Positions 1-5,727 of a DNA stretch of 9,883 nucleotides are shown in pieces. This DNA is from Anaerolineales bacterium (GTDB lineage Bacteria; Chloroflexota; Anaerolineae; Anaerolineales; E44-bin32). The stretch covers positions 1 to 9,883 of the forward strand of contig JAGLGG010000185.1 in the NCBI GenBank assembly GCA_023144145.1, written 5' to 3'. Position numbers and translations under genes: made by a program. Each line of letters opens with the position of its first letter. Position 1 is the stretch's first letter. A model generated the notes under the pieces. That model was given only the letters and a program-made list of their open reading frames with translations. It made no database searches and was not told the origin of the DNA.

Positions 1-12
1 GAAGTACCGTTC

Positions 13-26
13 TGCAAACGTTTGCA
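13..26. promoter_or_regulatory. LacI-family-type operator palindrome
   Basis: The sequence TGCAAACGTTTGCA is a perfect 14-bp palindrome centred on CG. This is the general form of operators bound by LacI/GalR-family repressors, such as PurR boxes and cre-like sites with a central CG and AAACG/CGTTT half-sites. It covers the predicted transcription start of the minus-strand promoter at 29-57, the classical position for repression by blocking initiation. The palindrome is seen directly. The regulator family is inferred, and the regulated gene lies outside the window to the left. Confidence 0.6.
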
Positions 27-28
27 CA

Positions 29-57
29 ATCATAGCATCGCAATATCCATTTGTCAA
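29..57 (-). promoter_or_regulatory. Strong sigma70-type promoter reading leftward
   Basis: On the minus strand the -35 hexamer TTGACA (52-57) is followed by a 17-nt spacer and the -10 hexamer TATGAT (29-34). A TG dinucleotide one base upstream of the -10 makes an extended -10 element. Transcription would start near position 22, inside the palindromic operator at 13-26, and leave the window to the left. A perfect -35, a five-of-six -10, ideal spacing and the extended -10 together are unlikely by chance. The downstream gene is not visible; a repressible sugar-uptake or sugar-catabolic gene is an inference from the LacI-type operator. Confidence 0.65.
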
Positions 58-371
58 ATTTTGAGCCTCCGGCGTGTGTATTCCATAAAAGTCGGCGAAT
101 CTCTCACAGAGAAAGAATTCGACATGTGGTGGGCCGGCAAAGCCGGCCCACCACATGTCACAACACATCTTTGTGAAGATGGTATGCCCACTGATCTGGA
201 ATGCACCCCCTCCAACCGCGGGATCAGACCCACCTTTGGATACGTCAGATCGGTCGCAGGGAATGGAAACGCTGCGCCAAGTACTACCATCAAGCGCTCG
301 CTGAGAGCGCGGTGTTCCACTTCAAAACTATCTATTGTCCGAAACTACGTTCCCGCAGGCTCGCTCGGTAG
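58..371. other. Gene-poor stretch with a hairpin and probable kinase debris
   Basis: No intact gene is convincing here. The stretch holds the perfect inverted repeat at 121-159. From the ATG at 201 there is a + strand reading frame that reaches a TAG at 369-371, in the same phase as the kinase remnant that follows. Its translation includes WIRQIGRREW and ALAESAVFHFK, which loosely recall the middle of PfkB-type kinases, so it may be an older, more eroded part of that gene. Other open frames across this stretch cross the palindrome and show no recognisable domain. Confidence 0.4.
121..159. repeat. Perfect 18-bp inverted repeat with 3-nt loop
   Basis: GACATGTGGTGGGCCGGC (121-138) is followed by AAA and then its exact reverse complement (142-159). 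Thirteen of the 18 arm positions are G or C, so the transcript would form a very stable hairpin. No run of T follows on the + strand. On the minus strand only a mixed T-rich stretch follows, so a standard intrinsic terminator is not well supported. It could be a dispersed palindromic (REP-like) element, a factor-assisted terminator, or a protein-binding palindrome upstream of the leftward promoter. Confidence 0.85.
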
Positions 372-695
372 ATTACAGAAGCCAAGATCAAGTGTGCGAC
401 CCTCATAGGATCACGCCTCAATGTTGGATGGAACAAATCCGGCAAGGTATACTATTCAGGCTGGGAACCAATCGCTGATGTAGTCGCATTTGCCGATGCT
501 GTGGAAGTTGATCCCACCGGATCTGGTGAACTATTTGCAGCGGCATTCTTTATACATCTTCAAGAAGGTGGGAATCCGCTGAGCGCAGTTCGATTCGCAA
601 ATTTAATTGCATCTAAATCCGTCTCGAAATCCGGTTTAGAAAACGTCCCAGATCCTTCTGAAATTACTGTAATAAGAGATAATATTAGCCTATGA
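372..695 (+). pseudogene. PfkB-family sugar kinase, 3' remnant
   Basis: The frame after the TAG at 369-371 reads continuously to the TGA at 693-695 and gives the C-terminal ~107 residues of a ribokinase/PfkB-like carbohydrate kinase. Visible features are a central strand TLIGS followed by a short sugar-edge segment, the signature VDPTGSGELFAAAF, and the RFANLIASKSVSKSGLENVP helix region of the nucleotide pocket. The family normally has GAGD here, with the Asp as catalytic base; this copy has GSGE. The N-terminal lid and sugar-binding half are absent, and the frame has no ATG: its first usable start is the GTG at 501. Full-length relatives have about 280-320 residues, so the gene is almost certainly broken. 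The same frame is open from 201 to 368, with loose similarity to the family's middle region. Its stop overlaps the parA start (ATGA), which suggests an ancestral operon. A short expressed protein from 501 cannot be excluded. Confidence 0.7.
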
Positions 696-1501
696 CGATC
701 ACATACTCTTTCGTAAATCAAAAGGGCGGTGTTGGAAAAACGACTACCGCAGTGAACCTGGGTGCCTACCTGGCTGAGGCTGGCATGCGTGTGCTACTCG
801 TAGACCTGGACCCGCAAACCAACGCAACTGCTTGCCTCGGAGTTAGCGGTGTTGAAACAGGAACATATGAAGTTCTGCTGGGGCGCGCATCCGCCAAGGA
901 AAGTATCCTTCACAACTCCCAATTGCGGCTATCTCTATTACCTTCATCTCCTGCGCTCGCAGGTGCCAGGGTTGAACTGATTGAATTACCCAACCGCGAG
1001 CATCGAATTCGGCATGCCCTCGAGCAAATTGATGGCCACTACGACTACGTCCTGATCGACTGTCCTCCATCACTTGGCCTACTCACCGTGAATGGTCTCG
1101 TGGCGGCGAGAAATGGGATCATCATACCGATGCAGTGCGAGTACCTCGCTTTAGAAGGATTGACTCAACTGATGAGCACTCTCGATCACGCCCGCGCACT
1201 CTTGAACCCAGGATTGTCAATCCGCGGTCTCATCATGACGATGTATGACGGTAGAACCAATCTCTCCAAGGACGTGGTGGAAGAGGTTCGACGTCATTTC
1301 CCCGAGAAGATATTCGAAACGATCATCCCACGCACAGTCCGTTTGGCAGAAGCGCCATCGCATGGGATACCCATTTCAGCGTACTCACCTAAATCAACGG
1401 GGGGGCTTGCCTACCAGATGCTGGCCGAAGAAATTCTCAAAGGTGATAATATGAAACGCCGATTAGAACCTACACAGATCGAGGGCAATCATGAGTCGTA
1501 A
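692..1501 (+). CDS. parA: Chromosome-partitioning ATPase ParA (Soj type)
   Basis: This 269-residue protein has the usual length for a chromosomal ParA/Soj ATPase. The deviant Walker A motif KGGVGKTT lies at residues 11-18, including the signature lysine K11 of MinD/ParA proteins. Walker A' (LLVDLDPQTNAT) is at 35-46, Walker B (YVLIDCPPSLG) at 119-129, and the C-terminal motif PRTVRLAEAPSHG at 213-225. ATP-bound ParA dimers coat the nucleoid, and ParB-parS complexes stimulate hydrolysis, moving replicated origins apart. The ATG overlaps the stop of the kinase remnant (ATGA), and the 3' end overlaps parB by 11 nt, which implies translational coupling. The lack of an N-terminal DNA-binding domain marks it as type Ib/chromosomal rather than a P1-type plasmid ParA. 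A closely related Soj-type plasmid protein is the only serious alternative. Confidence 0.95.
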   Translation: MTITYSFVNQKGGVGKTTTAVNLGAYLAEAGMRVLLVDLDPQTNATACLGVSGVETGTYEVLLGRASAKESILHNSQLRLSLLPSSPALAGARVELIELPNREHRIRHALEQIDGHYDYVLIDCPPSLGLLTVNGLVAARNGIIIPMQCEYLALEGLTQLMSTLDHARALLNPGLSIRGLIMTMYDGRTNLSKDVVEEVRRHFPEKIFETIIPRTVRLAEAPSHGIPISAYSPKSTGGLAYQMLAEEILKGDNMKRRLEPTQIEGNHES

Positions 1502-2360
1502 GAGTGGACTTGGAAAAGGATTAGACGCGCTAATACCAACTGGAGATGCACCATCCCCCTCCGCCGGTGGAGTCCTCCATATTTCCTTGGACGATGTATC
1601 CCCGAATCCACGTCAACCAAGGGTCAAATTCGATCCTGATCAACTGAGGGAACTGGCCGATTCGATTGTCGAACATGGCGTGCTCCAACCGCTTATCGTG
1701 ACCCCTAGCTCTGAGGGCAAAGGGTACCAGTTGATCGTTGGAGAACGACGATGGCAGGCTGCACGATTGGCAGGATTGGAGACCATTCCAGCCATTGTCC
1801 GTGACGTCACAGACCAAGATCAGCTTGTAATTGCCCTTATCGAGAACCTCCAAAGAGCGGATTTAAACCCGCTGGAAGCTGCGGATGGATACAAACAGCT
1901 TGCGGATGAATTTGATCTTTCCCACGAAGCGATTGCAATGCGTGTCGGTAAAAGTCGAACTGCAATCAGCAACACTCTTCGGCTTCTCAAGCTTTCAGCC
2001 GCAGTGCGTGAGGCGCTGCAAGAAAATAAAATTAGCGAAGGTCATGCCAGGGCATTGCTCAGTTTACCTACAGCCCAAGCCCAGTCTGCTGCCCTACAGT
2101 CTATTCTCAACCAAGATCTAAACGTGCGCCAAACCGAAGAACTCGTGCGGAACCTAAGCGGTGAAAGACGCACCAAGAAAAGAACAAAACAACCCTCTCC
2201 GGATATTGTAGACATCGAAGAAAAATTACGACAAGCTCTCGGCACACGGGTCACGTTAAAGAAAGGTCCACGAGGGGGAAGCATCGTTATTCGATTCTAT
2301 TCAGACGAAGAATTGGATGCGTTACTCGATCGCCTCATGGAAGATTCTTCCGAGAGTTAA
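1491..2360 (+). CDS. parB: Chromosome-partitioning protein ParB (Spo0J type)
   Basis: This 289-residue ParB starts with the typical KSGLGKGLDALI segment (4-15) that contacts ParA. The N-terminal CTPase/ParB domain (about 29-125) begins ISLDDVSPNPRQPR and contains the GERRWQAA box (84-91) and the ENLQRADLNPLE motif (118-129), both part of CTP binding and clamp closure. A helix-turn-helix for parS recognition follows at about 143-165 (AIAMRVGKSRTAISNTLRLL), with the linker-helix motif ISEGHARALLSL at 181-192. A charged linker (about 224-236) leads to the C-terminal dimerisation domain (about 238-285). It would load at parS, slide along DNA and stimulate ParA. GAGGG at 1481-1485 is a good Shine-Dalgarno site 5 nt before the ATG, inside the end of parA. 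No parS-like site is visible in the window. Confidence 0.95.
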   Translation: MSRKSGLGKGLDALIPTGDAPSPSAGGVLHISLDDVSPNPRQPRVKFDPDQLRELADSIVEHGVLQPLIVTPSSEGKGYQLIVGERRWQAARLAGLETIPAIVRDVTDQDQLVIALIENLQRADLNPLEAADGYKQLADEFDLSHEAIAMRVGKSRTAISNTLRLLKLSAAVREALQENKISEGHARALLSLPTAQAQSAALQSILNQDLNVRQTEELVRNLSGERRTKKRTKQPSPDIVDIEEKLRQALGTRVTLKKGPRGGSIVIRFYSDEELDALLDRLMEDSSES

Positions 2361-2361
2361 T

Positions 2362-3423
2362 ATGCGCTACCTTGTATATGGCGCAGGGGCAGTTGGCTCA
2401 CTATTGGGTACACGCCTCGCACTATGCGGTAACGAGGTACACTTCCTTGCCCGTCCCCGTTTTGAAAAAGATTTCCGAAGATATGGACTTCACATCACTG
2501 GTGATACAAAACCCCTTGATTTGAAAAGTCCTGATGTCACAACCAGCTTGAATTCCGCCCTATCAAGATTTGACCCCGAGGTTATTCTGCTAACGGTTAA
2601 GGCATTTGATATTCAAGATGCAGCGAGTGATATCCAGGATCAATTGCCCTCCGAGGTGCCTGTCGTTTGCTTTGCCAACGGAATAAACAACGAAGAGACA
2701 CTCGGCCAGGTGCTCGGGCCTAAGCGTATCATCCCAGCGACAATTACAACTGCTGTTCAATTATTTCCGGAAGGAATCATCCGAGTTGAACGCCAGCGCG
2801 GCGTTGGATTGGCTGGTTCTCACCCTCTCATTAGCCACCTTTATAAGGAATTCGCATCCTCGGGGATGATCGTCCGCAATTATCCGAACCCTAACAGAAT
2901 GAAATGGTCTAAAGCCCTTACAAACATCGTCAGCAACGCCTCCTCCGCCATCCTGGGCTGGACACCAGCTCAAATATTCCAACATTCCGGACTGAGCCGT
3001 TTAGAGCTGGAAGCATTACGTGAGGTGGTGCGCGTTATGGGAAGAATGGGAATGCGCCCCCAGAATCTTCCTGGGGTTCCGCTCTCTCTGCTCGGGTTTG
3101 GAATATTTCTTCCCCACTGGATTACGCAAAAAGCCTTGGGAAGAATCGTGGCAAAAGGCCGCGGGGAAAAACGACCCTCCTTCCACTATGATATTGGACG
3201 GGGTCGCTCCGAGGTTAAATGGCTAAATGGAGCAATCGCGTTGTCCGGCAGACAACATGATGTTCCCACTCCAGCAAATAAGGTTTTGTATGAGCTAATG
3301 ATGTCCTTGGTAAATGATGCCGCGCGGCATGTAAATTATTTAGATAAACCTCGTGAGCTTCTAACCGTAGCGGCAAAGGCAGGTGTCCCAGGAATTCAAG
3401 GGTATAATCGCTTGCGCGATTGA
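2362..3423 (+). CDS. Ketopantoate reductase (PanE/ApbA family), long form
   Basis: The ApbA/PanE family reduces 2-dehydropantoate to pantoate with NADPH, on the route to pantothenate and CoA. The 353-residue protein begins with a Rossmann strand and the GAGAVG dinucleotide motif (7-12). It continues with FANGINNEE (104-112) and the C-terminal substrate domain MKWSKALTNIVSNASSAILGW (180-200), where K184 and N188 fit the catalytic Lys and Asn. SEVKWLNG (283-290) supplies the Glu equivalent, and DVPTPANKVLYELM (300-313) is the usual closing helix. I chose the ATG at 2362 because the Rossmann strand starts directly there; an ATG at 2317 would only add 15 residues lying inside parB. It is longer than the usual ~300 residues because of an insert (about 231-270) and a ~25-residue tail. 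It sits 1 nt after parB, so it is probably cotranscribed. Some paralogues in this family act on other 2-oxo acids, so the substrate is not certain. Confidence 0.85.
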   Translation: MRYLVYGAGAVGSLLGTRLALCGNEVHFLARPRFEKDFRRYGLHITGDTKPLDLKSPDVTTSLNSALSRFDPEVILLTVKAFDIQDAASDIQDQLPSEVPVVCFANGINNEETLGQVLGPKRIIPATITTAVQLFPEGIIRVERQRGVGLAGSHPLISHLYKEFASSGMIVRNYPNPNRMKWSKALTNIVSNASSAILGWTPAQIFQHSGLSRLELEALREVVRVMGRMGMRPQNLPGVPLSLLGFGIFLPHWITQKALGRIVAKGRGEKRPSFHYDIGRGRSEVKWLNGAIALSGRQHDVPTPANKVLYELMMSLVNDAARHVNYLDKPRELLTVAAKAGVPGIQGYNRLRD

Positions 3424-3514
3424 CCGGGGATTTTTATACCAGCATTTGACATCGCTGGGGAAGATGGTGACCCCGCACGTAAAAGCTCTTTATCTCCACC
3501 GATCACGATTAACC

Positions 3515-3519
3515 AGGAG
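3515..3519 (+). promoter_or_regulatory. Shine-Dalgarno of the fabG-type gene
   Basis: AGGAG lies 8 nt before the ATG at 3528 and is the clearest isolated ribosome-binding site in the window. It fixes the start of the SDR reductase and agrees with the conserved N-terminal strand that begins a few residues later. Confidence 0.7.
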
Positions 3520-3527
3520 TACGCGCC

Positions 3528-4274
3528 ATGCGATTTAAAGAGAAAGTAGTCATCGTAACAGGTTCATCAAGAGGAATCGGTCGAGGCATTGCGCTGGAAT
3601 TCGGTCGAGAGGGTGCCTCCGTTGTTGTTAATTATGTCTCAAACGTAGATGCTGCAAATGAGGTAGTCAAAGCGATTGAAGAGTTAGGGTCTCAAGCGAT
3701 CGCAATTCAGGCCGATGTCTCAAATTTCACCGAAGCTGAGCAATTGATAAAACAAGCCATCGATGAGTTCGGTGATCTGCATGTGTTGGTCAACAATACT
3801 GGGACAACACGAGACGGGCTCATTATGACAATGAAAGAAGCGAATTGGGATTTCGTATTGAACACCAATCTAAAATCAACTTTTAATTGCTCTCGTGCAG
3901 CAGTTAGACATATGCTTCGCAAGCGATATGGACGGATCATTAATATCACCTCCGTATCAGGGCAGATTGGGAATGCAGGGCAGACCAACTACTCTGCTTC
4001 CAAAGCCGGGCAAATTGGATTCACAAAAGCACTTGCCAGAGAAGTGGCGCCACGTAAGATTACGGTGAATGCAGTAGCACCAGGTTTTATTGCTACCGAT
4101 CTAACCGAGACTCTTCCTGAGAATTTACGAGCAGGCCTCAAAGACTTGATTCCTCTCGGAAGAATCGGAACGCCTGAAGAAGTCGCCAAAGCCGTACTGT
4201 ATTTGGCTTCAGATGATGCGGCATACGTTACCGGGCATGTTTTAACAATAGATGGCGGAATGGCCATGTTCTAA
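3528..4274 (+). CDS. fabG: 3-oxoacyl-ACP reductase (FabG), SDR family
   Basis: This 248-residue classical short-chain dehydrogenase has the typical FabG length. The cofactor motif TGSSRGIG is at 11-18, and the N34 region after strand 2 is compatible with NADPH. NNTG at 89-92 replaces the usual NNAG. The catalytic tetrad fits N114, S142, Y155 and K159 (SVSGQIGNAGQTNYSASKAG), and the PGFIATDLT and VTGHVLTIDGGM segments (185-193, 235-245) are characteristic of FabG. The enzyme would reduce 3-oxoacyl-ACP to 3-hydroxyacyl-ACP in fatty-acid elongation. No other fab gene is next to it, so an acetoacetyl-CoA reductase or another SDR substrate remains possible, though the motifs fit FabG best. A 104-nt gap separates it from the panE-like gene; TTGACA at 3446-3451 lacks a matching -10, so its promoter is unclear. 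Confidence 0.85.
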   Translation: MRFKEKVVIVTGSSRGIGRGIALEFGREGASVVVNYVSNVDAANEVVKAIEELGSQAIAIQADVSNFTEAEQLIKQAIDEFGDLHVLVNNTGTTRDGLIMTMKEANWDFVLNTNLKSTFNCSRAAVRHMLRKRYGRIINITSVSGQIGNAGQTNYSASKAGQIGFTKALAREVAPRKITVNAVAPGFIATDLTETLPENLRAGLKDLIPLGRIGTPEEVAKAVLYLASDDAAYVTGHVLTIDGGMAMF

Positions 4275-4297
4275 TCACCCAGTTTCACTTTCATAAG

Positions 4298-4326
4298 TGG
4301 ACAAGTGTGGAAAACAAGACCAAAAT
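4298..4326 (+). promoter_or_regulatory. Candidate promoter of the Asp23-nusB-tat cluster
   Basis: TGGACA (4298-4303) and CAAAAT (4321-4326) are separated by 17 nt in the gap between the fabG-type gene and the Asp23-family gene. They match the sigma70 consensus at 5 of 6 and 4 of 6 positions, with a predicted start near 4333, about 30 nt before the ATG. The position is good but the -10 is imperfect, so this is only a candidate. Confidence 0.35.
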
Positions 4327-4362
4327 CATTACACTGAAATTTGAGGGGAGTTGGGGAAACGA

Positions 4363-4734
4363 ATGGATACAAATCAAACTGAAGGCTCTCGCGCACCTGG
4401 TAAAACGACCATTGCACCAGGCGTTTTGGTGACGATTGCACGTCTAACCGCACTGAGCACTCCTGGCGTTGTGAGTATGGCTCTAATCCCATCTGGTGTA
4501 AACAGATTTCTACGGCGTGGATCAGGTGAGGGCGTACATATAGATATCAAAGATGGAAAAGTTTCAGTCGACCTCTATTTGATACTAGGCCGCGACACGT
4601 ACGTAAGGGACGTAAGTCTTAAAGTTCAAGCGGAGGTTGGTCGGGCAATTGAAGATATGGTTGGCATGGATGTCGAAAGGATCGATGTCCATATCGAAGA
4701 CATCTATTATGATGAACCTGCTGCGACGGATTGA
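4363..4734 (+). CDS. Asp23/Gls24 family envelope stress protein
   Basis: This 123-residue protein matches the Asp23/Gls24 (YqhY-like) family. The opening signature TTIAPGVLVTIARLTALSTPGVVSM (about 15-39, key residues I17, P19, L22, A26, PGV34-36) is followed by V58-I60, the amphipathic strand KVSVDLYLILG (66-76) and the closing VERIDVHIEDIYYD (104-117). Family members in Gram-positive bacteria associate with the membrane or with lipid metabolism, and yqhY often lies beside nusB, as here. The exact function is unknown. I chose the ATG at 4363, with GGGGA at 4353-4357 as a nearby ribosome-binding site; a TTG at 4351 would add four residues. A 107-nt gap separates it from nusB. Confidence 0.85.
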   Translation: MDTNQTEGSRAPGKTTIAPGVLVTIARLTALSTPGVVSMALIPSGVNRFLRRGSGEGVHIDIKDGKVSVDLYLILGRDTYVRDVSLKVQAEVGRAIEDMVGMDVERIDVHIEDIYYDEPAATD

Positions 4735-4841
4735 CTTTGCTCCTGGAAACAGCCATGCGATCTCTTTCCAGACTCCAATTCACAATTCGATAATCAAGTT
4801 GAGATTGCGTATTCCTCAATGGGAATAAGTGTGTTGATTTC

Positions 4842-5282
4842 ATGAAACGAAAACGACGAAAAGCAAGAGGTTTAGCTTTACAAGCACTCTATGAAATTGA
4901 TAGCGTGGGCCACACAGCCAACGAGGTGATTGATCGCTATATTGAAGAAAATGAAGCCCTCTATGGTGATACAGCCGATTTCTTCCGCACTCTGATTACT
5001 CAGACCCTCAGATCGAAAGCAACCCTTGACAGATTGATTTCGGAGCACGCACCTGATTGGCCCGTTGACGAACTTGCAATTATCGATCGCGGCATTTTGC
5101 GAATGGCATTATGGGAATTGGCACTATCCGAAAATACGCCGTTGAAAGTAGCCATAAACGAGGCAGTTGAATTGGCAAAACGATTTGGTTCAGACAGTGC
5201 TCCAAGATTTGTTAATGGGGTTCTCGGAGCACTTGCTTCGCATGAAGAGGAAATTAGGCACCAACTAAAGGAGGTAGGTTAG
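4842..5282 (+). CDS. nusB: Transcription antitermination factor NusB
   Basis: This 146-residue protein has the normal NusB length and an all-helical pattern. The Arg/Lys-rich start MKRKRRKARGLALQALYEID (1-20) provides the BoxA RNA-contacting region. DELAIIDRGILRMALWEL (76-93) and PLKVAINEAVELAKRFGSDSAPRFVNGVLG (100-129; key segments INEAVELAK and FVNGVLG) are the family hallmarks. With NusE (S10), NusB binds boxA RNA and supports antitermination on rRNA operons. No strong Shine-Dalgarno precedes the ATG; a small TATTCC/GGAATA hairpin lies just upstream (4810-4827). The last codons carry the AAGGAGGT used by the following tat gene, so the two are coupled. Confidence 0.93.
   Translation: MKRKRRKARGLALQALYEIDSVGHTANEVIDRYIEENEALYGDTADFFRTLITQTLRSKATLDRLISEHAPDWPVDELAIIDRGILRMALWELALSENTPLKVAINEAVELAKRFGSDSAPRFVNGVLGALASHEEEIRHQLKEVG
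5268..5275 (+). promoter_or_regulatory. Shine-Dalgarno of the tatA/B-like gene
   Basis: AAGGAGGT is a full anti-16S match embedded in the last codons of nusB. It lies 14 nt before the ATG at 5290, longer than the usual 6-9 nt. No start codon lies closer in that frame, so 5290 remains the best start. Translation of nusB may influence access to this site. Confidence 0.55.
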
Positions 5283-5289
5283 AGATTCT

Positions 5290-5724
5290 ATGGATTTCCT
5301 CGGTGTTGGACCTCTTGAACTAATTTTCGTCCTGATCATCGCCTTGTTGATAATCGGACCTAAAGATATCGGAAAAACCGCCCGTACTATTGGGAAATTC
5401 CTGAACCGATTGTACAAATCCGACGAATGGCGAGCACTTACCGAAGCGTCCAGGACTATCCGAACGCTGCCAAATCGATTGGCGCGTGAGGCAGAACTCG
5501 AGGAATTAGAGGACATCAAAGATTCTTTCAAAGGTGCATCCAAAGAGTTAAAAGAAACTCGAGATGAGTGGCTAAAGGAAACCCGAGCTGCGATTCCGGA
5601 TCATCGATCAACAATTTCCCCAAACGAGGGCTCAATGAAAGCGTGGACATCTCCTTCTGATGCTGGGGAAGCCCAAACCGAAAATCCTAATTCTCAAGAC
5701 TCAACTTCCCTGGAAGAAAGCTAA
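5290..5724 (+). CDS. Twin-arginine translocase TatA/TatB-type subunit
   Basis: The 144-residue protein has the single N-terminal membrane helix of TatA/TatB. GPLELIFVLIIALLIIGP (7-24) includes the conserved membrane glutamate E10 and the G23-P24 hinge. An amphipathic helix (about 25-45) and a long charged, coiled-coil-prone region (about 66-100) follow, then a Ser/Asn/Glu-rich disordered tail. TatA typically has F-G at the hinge and TatB has G-P, so this looks TatB-like, though in one-component systems a single protein can do both jobs. The usual Pro a few residues past the hinge is Gly here (G28). It would oligomerise with TatC to export folded, cofactor-bearing proteins. It lies 7 nt after nusB and 3 nt before tatC, so the three are likely one transcription unit. 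Confidence 0.85.
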   Translation: MDFLGVGPLELIFVLIIALLIIGPKDIGKTARTIGKFLNRLYKSDEWRALTEASRTIRTLPNRLAREAELEELEDIKDSFKGASKELKETRDEWLKETRAAIPDHRSTISPNEGSMKAWTSPSDAGEAQTENPNSQDSTSLEES

Positions 5725-5727
5725 CCA

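Noticed and set aside
294..310. Hairpin GCGCTC/GAGCGC
   Set aside because: Six-bp stem with a five-nt loop and no T-run, lying within probable kinase debris; likely chance.
54..320. 88-codon minus-strand open frame
   Set aside because: It runs through the palindrome and ends at the -35 of the leftward promoter. No domain or ribosome-binding site was seen.
22..408. 128-codon + strand open frame
   Set aside because: It crosses the perfect inverted repeat and the leftward promoter, has no recognisable domain, and is out of frame with the kinase remnant.
3446..3451. TTGACA as a promoter for the fabG-type gene
   Set aside because: No acceptable -10 hexamer lies 16-18 nt downstream (GACCCC at the 17-nt position).
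4810..4827. TATTCC/GGAATA hairpin before nusB as a terminator
   Set aside because: Short AT-rich stem with no T-run; too weak to call.
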